DNA of 64,000 nt. Source: Opisthorchis felineus (Eukaryota; Platyhelminthes; Trematoda; Opisthorchiida; Opisthorchiidae). The stretch lies in NCBI GenBank assembly GCA_004794785.1, contig SJOL01001427.1:516927-580926 (forward strand), given 5' to 3'. Shown piece by piece: positions 11,091 to 21,866 of the stretch (position 1 is the first letter of the stretch; each line of letters opens with the position of its first letter). Made by a program: the position numbers and the translations under genes. The notes below the pieces were generated by a model. That model saw nothing but the letters and a program-made list of their open reading frames with translations, was not told where the DNA came from and did not search any database.

Positions 11091-14000
11091 TTTACGTTAT
11101 TTGCGCCCCAACGGATAGATACTCTAAATACAGATTATTAGGCTGTACAGCAGGTGAACTCTCTTAGCTCACTGAACCTGCAATATAAGGTTCCAGATAT
11201 GATTTCTTCTTGTAAGTAATGCCGGCCTGTGCCGAAAGGCCAGCTGCATCCGCCTTTTGAGGAATCATCGAGGTTGTGCATCTTACGAAACCCTAGGGAC
11301 TCACTGATCACGATTTACCAGCTGGCAGTTTGATTTCCATGGAGACTTCCTGAAGTTACTTGAGAAACTAATTGCTAATGCTTCCCAATGAAGATGAAAA
11401 AGCTGCACAGTTCTCGACTTTTCAACGCAGATTGGCTTCAGGTAAGGGGGCGAAATGCCCACCGACTTATTCCAAGTCTGCTCACACTAACAACAGTCCT
11501 AAATGTGTCCAGACGTTTCTGGTATTTTAGTAATATATCGAGGGACTGTGAAGAGTGTAGTACATAAACCAACTGGCCATAATTATAAAACACTTCATCT
11601 CAGGTTGACAGCATTTTAGCAGGCTACGCGGTGGTCAAGAGCTTAAAGTCCCAACCCACTCAGGAGAAAGTTTTATAGTTCTCTCCCCTCGCAAAACACC
11701 CCCCCCCACACACACACATTCCTGTAACCTTAACCTGGAGTAAGCTTAATTTTCTCAAGGCACAGTTTCATCGTGAATTCTGGTATATCGGGAACAGAGA
11801 ACCCGTGATTCAGGCGTGAAAATACTCTGGGGAAATCTCAAGAAAAAATTAGGTGAGGCGGTCAATAGTGGAAGCTTTTTACGACAAACTGGAAAATCTC
11901 AAGGACTGGGCATACGCTAGCAGGTTATGAATGCCTGAGGGTCGAGAAGACTGTGGTACTTTTTACGTTTTACAAAGAACAGCAGCGCACCAATCATGTG
12001 ACAAGATAAGCAGGCAAGTTATTTGTCAATTGCGGGCGGAGCCATCCTGTATTTTACGGACGACCGCTGAGAATTTCTTCATGCACGCCAGCAGGCATGG
12101 TATTTAGGTAGAATATTCCAGTTCTTTCATCTCAAAGCTCGTTTGTCAACCTTGATTGAGTCGCAGTGTACCTCCCCTGCTTTGAGACCAGGTAATTAGC
12201 GATTTATTTGTTGCAAAGCTCCCCAAACCGTTGCCTGGTAAAATTCACCTGGATGCCCAGGAAAAATTGCCAGATAGCAGAAGCTTATATTAAAAATCAA
12301 ACGGCGGCAGGCTTCATAGGTACCCGGTGGTTCTGGCAATCTTGGTCATCGTCAGGACCAAATACGTTGCCAACGTATATTGCCACCATGTGCCCTCTAG
12401 CGACAGCTATGTGCCAACTCACAAAACTGCCCCTTGCCACAGCGTCCAATAACAAAACTCCTCAGTAAGCGGGTCGATAAAGATGATGACGCTGAAATGT
12501 ATCCCGCTCCTGGCCAAATTAAGTAATATTGTAACTGTTCTGCGGTTTCATTCCCACAGAGATGGCGCGAAGGTGCTTAAGCCTGACGTTAAAGGGCGCA
12601 CCACCTCTTGTCCAATCCTTGTCCATGTGGTCCCAGTTCAGTATAGCCCAGTATCCCTGTAAGCTGCGACCTCGGCGGGTAAACTGTCCTCACCGGTAAC
12701 GCACAAATGGAGTCAAGCACTAACGTTGGATGCGAACCAAATCCTCGAAGAAACTTCAATAAGAAGCTAAAGAAGGTGCTTGCGACCCTCCGGTTCCTCT
12801 GGTCTACCCCTGGTTGATTCAGTCCACACGTTCTCGGTAGTTAGCGTAAGTTGGCTTAGACCTCAAGCTATGTAAACAAACAGGCTTCCCACCACTTTGA
12901 AAATGGTGAGGTCCTGATGGGACCAGTAAATATAAAGGCCACAGTATACGTAGGTGGTACGTGCACAAAGCCATCGAAACATAGGCTCAGCCACACAAAA
13001 CATTTTAGCCTGGAATATATCAGGTCGGGTGGCAACCTAACTCTGACCCACGCTATCCTGCGTAGACTGCCAAAGAAGTAGACGTTCCTTCATGCGCAAA
13101 GAGCCCATCTTAAAAGAAATCAGCTTAATGTGAGGTATGTAAAGCGCGGCCTAAGTCACCAGATAAAGATTCTCCGTAGCCGGTGTTATTTGGAGTGAGT
13201 TAAATCTATCAGTAAGCCACGTTCCTGACCTTCCCTTTGTACCCGTTGCAGGAACGAATATCTTAATACGATCAATATCCATGCCCAGCATCATCTTACC
13301 AACCTCCGTTTGTCAAACTTATTAAAAATAACGTGTTATGACTTGCTATCAGTGTATAATTTGTAATCTTTAAACAATATTTCGTACTGTTAGTGAGGCC
13401 AATCTGTGCTGCAAAGCGGAGAAGCACTGTACAGATGTTTCATCCTCGTGTGGATTTATCAGTGGCACACTTCTCATCAAAATCACAGCTTAGAACCCGC
13501 GACCTTCTGGCCAGTTCTTGAACATTTAAGCGTTTGGTCAAGAGCGGCCACCCCAGTGTGGTTCGCCTTCACTTTGACAGGACGGAATTACTCATTCCTC
13601 ACGGAAGCCACCTCTCATGGTCAGGCATTTAGTGGCATTTCGAGTGACGGCCTCTCAACTAGGATCTTCACCTTTCTTGTTGAAGTATTATTCTCATGAG
13701 CTACATATTGGCTGATGGCAGTACGTGGAGACGTGGTAATTTTTGGTGGGGCTCTCGCCTCGTCTTCCAGGCTACTCTTGAATTTTCAGTACAGACTGGC
13801 TTCACTGACTACAGGGATCAACTACTTGCTATGGGTGGTTAATTTTTGACAAATATCCTCACATCACCATCAGCCCACAAGTGGCTCAGGGGAAGAATAA
13901 TTTCGGAGGATTAGTGCAACTTCCTTCTGAGACTTCGTCACTCGAGGAGCCAGTCAATGGTTGACCACGTGATGTGGCTTCCATGGTAGGATGATGAGTG

Positions 14001-15727
14001 GCGCTGTCCTGTCTAAGAGCCAATCACAATTTTGATGAGCGGCTCATGGACAAAAAGTCGAGTGTTATAGCACTGGCTGAAAGGTCGCCGGTTCCAAACT
14101 CTCTATGTTTTGTGAGATGTGCGCTGGTGATGATTCAAAACATGCTTACAGTTTTCCGATGCATTGAGCTTTGGGACCTCTTGCCATTTACATGAAGACA
14201 TCTAGCTGCCTGGCGTCTGTGAGCTTTGATCTGTGTACAAAACAGGTGGACTGTACATCAGATAAAAAATAATAATAATAAAGGAAAAAAACCAAAAGAT
14301 AGTGAAAAAAGGAAAAAGAAGAAGTAGGATTAGGAGTTTATAAGAGATATAAAAGTAAGATTTTGACAAGTGGCACTGACGTTTTGTCGCCTGGTGCCCT
14401 AGAAGCTTGCAAGAAGCTAGGCTTTCCACCAGAAGCTTGCCTTTGGTCAATAAGGTTCCATCTGGGTTTTAATGTGGAACCTCTAGAGGCTTCATTAGAT
14501 TCGCAAGACGCCCGTGAAATCTGAACTAATTCGCGGTATCCCCTTTCAGTGGGTGCAATTCGGCGAAGGTCAATTTTTGGCGCGTGTTCAAGCATATTTT
14601 CCTCCCTCCAATCAGAGTTGACAATTCATTACGTTTTTGTACTGTTACGTAGTTCCATTCACCGTATTCAGCCGTCATGGTGCCACGACTACTAAACACT
14701 GACCCCGGGAAAGTTTAAATAATCTTTGACAGTTGCTTGCATTCAAGACCTACATAACCTAATAAAATCCCCGTGCTAAATTTTTGTCGACGAGCTGAAT
14801 AGCTATCCGTCCTCACGGGCGTGAACTTCAACGAACAGATTTAGACGCTGGTTTCAGTTGGTTAAACGCAAATGATTCGCTGTTCACCGGTGAGATGCCC
14901 CACGTATTCCTTTTCCCTTACTTCGAACTCCACCCCACCTTTTCGCACCCTGACTCCAGCTAACAAACTCTGAAAGAGCCTTGGGCGCAGTCATAAAACA
15001 GAACCTAGACAACATATCTCAGTCCCTGAAGGCAGTTGATAGCAGATAATGACCTGAGGCTAATACAACTCGCATTCGGGACACTGTAGGAATCGCTTAT
15101 CTCACTTATGTATCAGCTTACCTCAGGCCGTATTTTGTTTATGCCATCCAAGTATAGAGCCTGTGGCTTTGACGTGGTCGGAAAACGCTGAAACGTGCAC
15201 AATGCTGGACTTCGAAAGGCTCCGTTCAACGGGCGCCTAGAATCCTATCGGATGTTTTGGAGTGACCTCATTCTCGTCCTGCAAAATGTTGACTGCCGAG
15301 TACCATCGTTACCGCCAACTCTCCAGTGCTTCTGCCACAAACCACTTTAAGGATCATGGAATAAAGATGTCATTTCAGCACAGCCCTTGTGAACTTTAGT
15401 TGGTGTTCAAACACTTACGCGTCCTCTGTGCATGGAACTCCATACACAGATTGTTTCTACTCTAATGGCGACTGTTGAAACGCTGACGAGTTGCCCCCGA
15501 AAGGTCTGGACTACACTTTACCAACCCCAATAGTGACACCGGGTATCAGAATCATCCGACCCCAAACCGTCACCCTGTGGGGTGTGAAAAGCGTGGCATA
15601 CTTTCCTGTGCAGCTGTGAAACCATTGAAATAACTAGTCTTTCGAGCTTAAGCACGTTTTTGGCTTCTATGAGAGCTCCATTTAACAGATAGCACGGAGC
15701 AACCTACAGTAGATTAGGAAGTTTCAG
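11091..15727. other. Unassigned DNA with a short CA-rich microsatellite
   Basis: No coding region is supported. A C-run followed by CA repeats lies at 11699-11718. The proximal part could be decayed upstream reverse transcriptase of the neighbouring minus-strand LINE, but I could not align it. The frames at 12208-12468 and 13406-13699 are unrecognised and have no flanking signals. Confidence 0.4.
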
Positions 15728-16560
15728 TTGTCATTCGTGCACAAACACGGCGACCTGTCCGGCCCTCTATGGTCTGGTGGAGGACCCTGCGAATTCTTGC
15801 CTATGTTCACAGATGATGCGAATTTAGCCAACAGGACCTGCCTACCGAGCAAGAAATCGATTATTGGTATTTCTAACCCAATGATTAGGAGTTTCCGTAG
15901 AATGTTCTTAAATATCAGTAACCTGCATAATTTGATACCTCATCCTTGCAGCGCTTCCTAGATGAGCTTAACGACCGTTTACCTCTTCCAAAGACGCCCG
16001 TATCAGAGAGCTTTGGGCCCAATTAGATAACTTTATGCTATTTACACCGTGACTACGTCAAGCAAGGCTAACTACGAAATGTACCCAGTGAAACGTGCAG
16101 TTATCTTGTGTATGGCCGATGTGCTCGTATCCCTTTAGGAAGCCCTTTCTCGCTCCCACCTGAATTACCCCACATGAAGACATGGAGCTCCAACCAAAAG
16201 GGGACGCCAAAATGCAAGGGCATACCCAGCACACGCGCATCGGATGATTTCTTTCTCTATGATGATAAATTCAAGGAGCTAACTCTTTTTTCTTTACAGA
16301 TGTGGCAACTAAGGCATGGTCTCATCAAAGCATTCAAGATACGGGAGAGTTTTGCTATTCTTGAAAACTAAGCCAGGAGCACTGTCAATAGGTTGAAGAT
16401 GAAGAACAATAGAGGGAGCCAACACGACTAAACTTACCAGCTTCTTTGAATTCAGAACGCTCGGCTGGAAAATGCTGCAGAAATGTTACTTCCAGCCACT
16501 TCAGTAAGGGAGTTCAAGAACCACGTGGAGCACACCTGATTGACCTGCCTGACCCCTGAG
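15728..16560 (+). mobile_element. CR1/jockey-like LINE reverse-transcriptase C-terminal relic
   Basis: Begins within a reverse-transcriptase palm: FLPMFTDDANL (about 15799-15831) corresponds to the catalytic F-x-DD block. Downstream pieces in shifting frames match the family C-terminus in order: ALSRSHLNYP (near 16140-16170), then KELTLFSLQMWQLRHGLIKA (about 16273-16332), then VREFKNHVEH (about 16504-16537). This is the canonical order 'RPHLEYA', 'LFSLQ-x-RRLRGDLI-x-AYKI', 'SV-x-xFK'. Stops and frameshifts are present, so it is dead. The 5' part is missing. Confidence 0.78.
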
Positions 16561-17721
16561 AGACAACTGTTCGCGTTCTTCCACTATTTCTTAAATGACA
16601 TTTTATCCGGGTCATTTTCATCTTAACTTGCTCTGCGAAAGCTTATTTATCATATCTTTTTTCCTTTCTCTGACCTCAATAGTGAATTCTAATCTTTATA
16701 CGTTTTTACCGATAGGATCATGCTTGATCTAGCCCGATGGAGTTCGGTATTACGCGGTAGAGAGGGCTGTCCTTCACATTGATTATGACTGCCTTGCATC
16801 ACCCTATGGCTACAATGAGCACTGCCGAAGGAAACGATGGTTTCTCCTCTCTTTGCTTCACTGTGTAATAGCTAGAACTTACGGGCACAAGGAATCGGAC
16901 ACCCACATGGATTTTTCCTTCGTTATCTTGCGTAACAAATTATTGTTGTGCCATTATGCAAGCAGAGCGAGTTATAATCTTTCGTGTTTTTTGATGCCTC
17001 CTTCGACCGAAGAGTTGATCCGGGTTTCCAGTGCAAATTCTCTTGATACAAAATCCTTACAGCTTGTAGCTCATGAAGCTGAATGGCCGTGGTTGAAATT
17101 CAACTTACTGTCATAGCGGGAGATGTACTCGGGCATGTTGAAAGCCGTTTTTACTTGGAACGGGAATCGATTTCCGCGCAGTTGGTTATTATAAACAAGA
17201 GCTCTAGCTGATAATCTGTTAACGCAAACTTAATATGCCAGTGAGTATTTGTCGCCAAATTCTTACAAGTTTGGTGTCCAGATAGGACATAGGCTTGATT
17301 AAGATTGAAGAATCGGGACTAACTGATGAGCCTTAAGAAGTGTGAAACTGATAGTGGGTTGTCCAGAATTTTCCCCGATCTCCAGTTGTTTCATTGGTTA
17401 GTAGGGCTTAGCCGGCGTAAGCTAGTACCCGTACATAGGTCGCATACCATGGCAACAAACCAGACCTATCAGGTTAGGGTGGTCGTAACATGTATTTCAC
17501 ACGCCAGATCACCGTCTACCAATGGAAACGCAGTCTTTCAGTTCAGACACATCCTCGTAAAAAGCAGTGAAAAATACACCGTGATATAGCAACACGAAAT
17601 GAAAGCGCCTGTAGTCAGACAGGTTGCCGTGCTTTTCGCCCGCGTTGGGATCCGCGTGATTGGGAATCCCGCAAGTTATAGAACACAATCTATTTGAGCA
17701 AAGACCATGCTACCACTTACT
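16561..17721. other. Unassigned DNA
   Basis: Probably includes the 3' untranslated tail of the preceding LINE relic. Open frames at 16853-17116 and 17326-17589 show no recognisable domain. No other structure is seen. Confidence 0.4.
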
Positions 17722-17730
17722 AGCCGGGCT

Positions 17731-17920
17731 TTGGGCAAGATGGCTCAGTGGTTAGAGCACGAATTTTCTGACCAGAAGTTCCGTGGTTCGAACCCTACCT
17801 CTGCCTCTCGACTTCCCCTGTCTAGGCCTGGGCAACCTGGCAGTATCCCAGCCCTCGTGCTTCCTTCGGGTGGCATGGCAGTTAGGCACCGAAAGGGTGC
17901 TACAGCTGAACGGTTTTTTT
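17731..17920 (+). mobile_element. Full-length tRNA-derived SINE with target-site duplication
   Basis: A 190 bp element with an internal RNA polymerase III promoter. The A box is TGGCTCAGTGG (17741-17751) and the B box is GGTTCGAACCC (17785-17795), with tRNA-like spacing. A tRNA-unrelated body follows (TCCCAGCCCTCGTGCTTCC; GGCATGGCAGTTAGGCACCG) and the element ends in a T run (17914-17920). The 9 bp AGCCGGGCT occurs immediately before (17722-17730) and after (17921-17929). A preceding T is shared, so the duplication may be 10 bp. This is the signature of insertion by LINE machinery. The 71-codon frame at 17707-17922 is only SINE sequence and not a protein gene. Confidence 0.9.
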
Positions 17921-17929
17921 AGCCGGGCT

Positions 17930-18881
17930 GTCTAGCTAAATCTTCTATAACTGCGTGGGCTTATGTTGAATGAAGTTCCCAAGAGATGCTGTGGCAATGC
18001 TGCTGATGTTATCTGCGATGGCGTCAAGTGTATTTCACTGGCGTGTGAAGGTGCAGTTGGATAGTTATTGATGGCTCCTTTTAAGGAAATGGAGCTTTTG
18101 TGCTAACTTTCCTCACTTTGTGTATGGCAGTTGAGCACCGATATTTGCGACTGATGCGTTGCTGTTGTGAGTTGGTGATGGTGTTTCCGGAAGCAAAAAT
18201 GAATCGCTAGAACGCGTATATGAGACCGCCTCAAACTCCCCTCAAGTTCACGCTTTAATAAGTGGTATGCTGTAGCATCTTGAACGGTAAATGTTACCTC
18301 GCGGCAACGCTGCTGGTTCGTCTTGCTTCACGTAACCGATCATGCGGTGCACAGTGGTGTTTCGGGATCGAACATTCGCCTTTTTCTTGTATCCATTTCC
18401 AGACCCGTCTTCTAATACGGGTTGCCAGCATACCACCCTCGAATCACTTCGAGTTTCCAAGATAGTGTACGAATTTACTTTCAGGCTTTCGCGATGTCTC
18501 CTATAATGAACATCTCAGTAGTCTGCGTCTTTCCTAAGTGCGATCGTACCATTGACAGCTTACAGAACACTACCCCCAAGGGATTCTTCGGAGGGCGACT
18601 TTATTTGCAGGTCGGTACCAGTGCACTACGAAACATGGTGGGTTCAATCTGGGGGATGTCTACCACGGGATGTAATTCAAAACCAATGGACGAGGGGTGA
18701 CCGAGTTGAAAAGGGATCTCCTCCATTCAGCCTCAAAGCAAAGCTTAGACGCTTCGGCCCACCAGTTCCTCCTGATCTGGAAACTAAGAATAAGGCAAAA
18801 ACAGTAGACCCTCTGTATTCTGGACACAGTCTTCAAAACTAACCCACTCCTACAGCCAAAACACCTTCGACTGCTCCTAGT
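17930..18881. other. Unassigned spacer between inverted SINE copies
   Basis: About 950 bp with no recognisable coding or RNA features. Overlapping short frames at 18248-18842 are unsupported. Confidence 0.4.
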
Positions 18882-19073
18882 AAAAAAAATCGTTCAGCTG
18901 TAACACCCTTTCGGTGCCTAGCTGCCATGCCACCCGAAGGAAGCACGAGGGCTGGGATACTGCCAGGTTGCTCAAGCCTAGACAGGGGAAGTCGAGAGGC
19001 AGAGGTCGTGTTCGAACCAAGGACCTTCCGGTCAGTAATTTCGCGCTCTAACCACTTGGGCCGTCTCGCCCAA
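18882..19073 (-). mobile_element. SINE, same family, inverted
   Basis: The reverse complement starts TTGGGCGAGACGGCCCAAGT, contains a B-box-like GGTTCGAACAC, and carries the same body down to a terminal T run (seen as A's at 18882-18889 on the plus strand). It is close to the full-length copy at 17731-17920 but in opposite orientation. I could not see an exact target-site duplication. Confidence 0.85.
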
Positions 19074-19144
19074 GCTACAGTAGTTTAATTCGCTGGGCCT
19101 CTTTATGCACCCTCTCAACGACCTATATACCTATAAATAACACT

Positions 19145-19299
19145 CCTTCGGTGCGCAGCCACTACACCACCCGAAGGAAGCATGAAGGTTGAGATAATGC
19201 CAGGTCGCCCAAAGCTGGACGAGATGCTGAGGTTGGTTTCGAACCGCAGACATTTTGGTCAGTAAGTGCACGCCTTAACCATTGAGCTGTCGTACTTTA
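19145..19299 (-). mobile_element. SINE, same family, diverged
   Basis: The minus strand shows the tRNA-like part (a B box in GGTTCGAAACC) and the body words GCATTATCTCAACC and GTAGTGGCTGCGCACCGAAG. It is more diverged than the two copies to its left. Boundaries are approximate. Confidence 0.7.
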
Positions 19300-21497
19300 C
19301 GGGTATATTCGATGCCTCAGGAAAGCTTAACAGAATAACCGCCCTCTTCATCTGCGTCAGTAAAACCGAATCATTATATCTGTTGATGAAACGTGCTGTA
19401 GCCTCCGTGGTCAACCACACAGGCCTAAAAATTTGTGCATGAAGTTAACTCTCCAACTCTTTTTGCCAACCACCTTCCAGACCCTCGTTTGTGGGAGAAA
19501 AATATGCCTTTTGCTTCCACGTTTGGAGAGATACAAGGTAGTGATTTAATTTTTCCTCTCCAAGGTTGCAAAGGCGAGACGATACCTGGAGTTATTTGCT
19601 GCACATCACAACACAGTATATCTGACTGTCGATGTGAATACAGTCTGGGAAAACTTTCCAGCGTGCACAGTATAAAATATACGAACAAACCAAATCTTTA
19701 CCACATTAGATTACCGGCGAACTACTCAATACTGTCAAAACGCCTCTGTGAAGCAGGAGACCAGTGCTGCCAAGAACGCAGTTGTTATACGTGGTGGCAT
19801 TAAAGTGATTTTATGCCTTACTCTCAGCACTATCTGGCCATGCAGGCTTTCTCTTCCTAAAAGGATGTAACTTTGCGTCATGGATTTTCTCAGGTACTTT
19901 CAGAGGAAACCCCATCAACCGCTTGCTTGTGATTCGGACTTCTGAGTAAAAGCTTTCGAGCTTGCTCTTGGCAACACCGCCAGGAACAGAAAAAAGGCTG
20001 ACGTCGTTCCAAGTCACTTTCAACTGGACATCCACAACGGCGAACAACTGGACACGTTTTGGGGAGTGTAAATGCCGCAAAAGCTCATGTATTGCCGAAT
20101 ATCTAGTTCGTTCTTCTTCCAGAGAGGCTTGAAATGTAGGTGTGAGTTTCGGATTTCCGGGTGCTTGAAGGCGGCGAGCATGAAGCTGGCCCTCCACAGG
20201 GCCACATGTTAAAAATTCACCCTCGATTGCAAAATGCATCCCTTAACGTAACCTGTTGACTAGAAACCTGGCTCCCAGGAATGCTGTTGTTGGAAAGAAC
20301 TAGCTTCTACCTCACTCAACTTTCGTGGTCTCAGTGAGTCCAAACAGCAGGTACGATGCACTACTCATGTATCACTATTGTCGACCTATAGTATAGCGCT
20401 GCCTGTCGAGACATCGCCCGACCATGTTTCGTCCCAAGCTGGTAGGATTAAGTAATCCAATCACTTAGTAGGAGGCTGACGTAGCCCATAGCTGCCTTGC
20501 CTTTCTTCTTCATCTTAGACGGTTTGCATCCCTCTGAAACAACACTGTATATGTTTCAGCGGAGAAGTAATTCGGTGTTGGTACCAAATCTTATACAAAA
20601 CTAAACAATCGCCGAGGCTGTGCACATGATGACGGAAACTGTCGACTAGTTATTTTTAGACCTATTCCTCTGTTAATTCTACGCCGTGTAACTGTTCGGT
20701 TGGTATCCGTGTCACGGGCGTTTGAATTAAACCAACTGCCTGTGGTAATATGCACGTTGGGCCTGCTTAGAATCACCAATTCATCCGTTTTTCGGGTTTT
20801 CAGCAACATTACTGTGCGTATAGTCGTGGAATGAATGCTCGTTTGAACAGTCAGTACTGCTAGACCACTAGGTTTTTGACACCTATTTTTTCCATAAGTT
20901 CCTTCCATTCGCGACCTCCCATGTATCCGTCTGGTAACATAGGACAGATATATGCCCGTGCTGTTTTGAACACTGTTTCGGTATTCAATGGCTTTATTTA
21001 TCAGAATAGACATACTTTAATTCGGATGTGCTGTATGCAGTATTCGTCGACGAGACACGTAATCCCTGACCCTTTTTTCAGCCAAACCATTCACAAGCAG
21101 GCTTCGGTTGCACGTTTTTTGGACAAACAACTTATTGCACCTACCAACCGTCCCAGACAGTTCTCAAATATTTGGCGAATGGGTTACAAATGATAAACTG
21201 TCAGAATTCAAAGTAGACAGTCATCTGGCTTGACGACCAATGACAGCGGTGTTGGCCATCCATCCGTTTGCTTTATGATCACTTCGAAAGGACAGTTTCA
21301 AACCCAAAGTAAAACAATTTAATACGGAAGAACATCCGATGTTAATTGGATGGTAGTCGAGGACGGTGTCTTTCTCCGGAACGAAAAACCCATTGCGGCA
21401 CAAGACATCGTCGCCATTTTTGCTTATTTTCTCGTACGTGTTATTGGTCAACACGATATCGGGTCGGGTGAAATTGATCTCTCCTTTCTGCTTACAG
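19300..21497. other. Upstream flank of the transporter gene
   Basis: No gene is firmly supported. The longest frame is on the minus strand at 19811-20239 (142 codons, bounded by a stop two codons before its ATG). It has a mixed hydrophilic composition and no recognisable family. The stretch ends at a pyrimidine-rich splice acceptor, CTTTCTGCTTACAG (ending 21497). Confidence 0.4.
19811..20239 (-). CDS. Unrecognised 142-residue open frame (doubtful)
   Basis: The longest open frame in the upstream flank, divergent from the transporter gene about 1.3 kb away. The product is hydrophilic, with a charged patch (SLEEERTRY) and a basic tail (HPFRKRKPAWP). I see no signal peptide, membrane segment or known motif, and no splice context that would tie it to other exons. 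A frame this long can arise by chance in 64 kb of stop-poor sequence. I list it only so it can be tested. Confidence 0.15.
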   Translation of the reverse strand: MHFAIEGEFLTCGPVEGQLHARRLQAPGNPKLTPTFQASLEEERTRYSAIHELLRHLHSPKRVQLFAVVDVQLKVTWNDVSLFSVPGGVAKSKLESFYSEVRITSKRLMGFPLKVPEKIHDAKLHPFRKRKPAWPDSAESKA

Positions 21498-21576
21498 GTT
21501 TTGTCTCAGACACCCGGATCTTTCGAGCTGCTATATAACGATTCTTCTATTGCGTGAATAGTAAAAGTGCAATAGA
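21498..21576 (+). other. Presumed 5' UTR piece after a splice acceptor
   Basis: CTCTCCTTTCTGCTTACAG ends at 21497 and is a strong pyrimidine-rich acceptor 79 bases before the transporter ATG. An in-frame TAA at 21562-21564, 15 bases before the ATG, shows that the ATG at 21577 is the first available start. The acceptor could join an upstream non-coding exon or receive a trans-spliced leader, a process known in flukes. Neither is shown here. Confidence 0.45.
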
Positions 21577-21866
21577 ATGCTACCGCTGAAATTAAAGGCC
21601 ATTCTATTTGTCACAGCGATCTCCACATCGTTTCAGTTTGGCTTTCACACAGGAGTAATAAATGCTCCATATCAAGTATTTGAATTTGAGTCCCTTCCAT
21701 CGGTGCAGCTGATTTCAGATTTCATTGGCAACGTCACTGCTGACCGCCATGGTTCAGCAGATGAGGCATATGTAACAGTCATAGCTTCCGTCTGCGTTTC
21801 CGGATTTCTGATTGGCGGTCTTGCTGGCGCCTTAATTAGCGGATTACTCGCCAACAAGCTCGGCAG
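21577..21866 (+). CDS. Transporter exon 1 (residues 1-97)
   Basis: Carries the start, transmembrane helix 1 (AILFVTAISTSFQFGFHTGV), the large extracellular loop with NVT at 52-54, and helix 2 ending NKLGR. The donor is CAG|GTGGGT. The next intron is only 37 nt (21867-21903), and the Arg codon is split across it (phase 2). Confidence 0.93.

Noticed and set aside
20591..21013. Minus-strand frame with YRNSVQNSTG, resembling a gypsy integrase segment
   Set aside because: The resemblance covers about ten residues only. The rest does not follow the integrase C-terminal pattern, and no LTR or other Pol domain is nearby.
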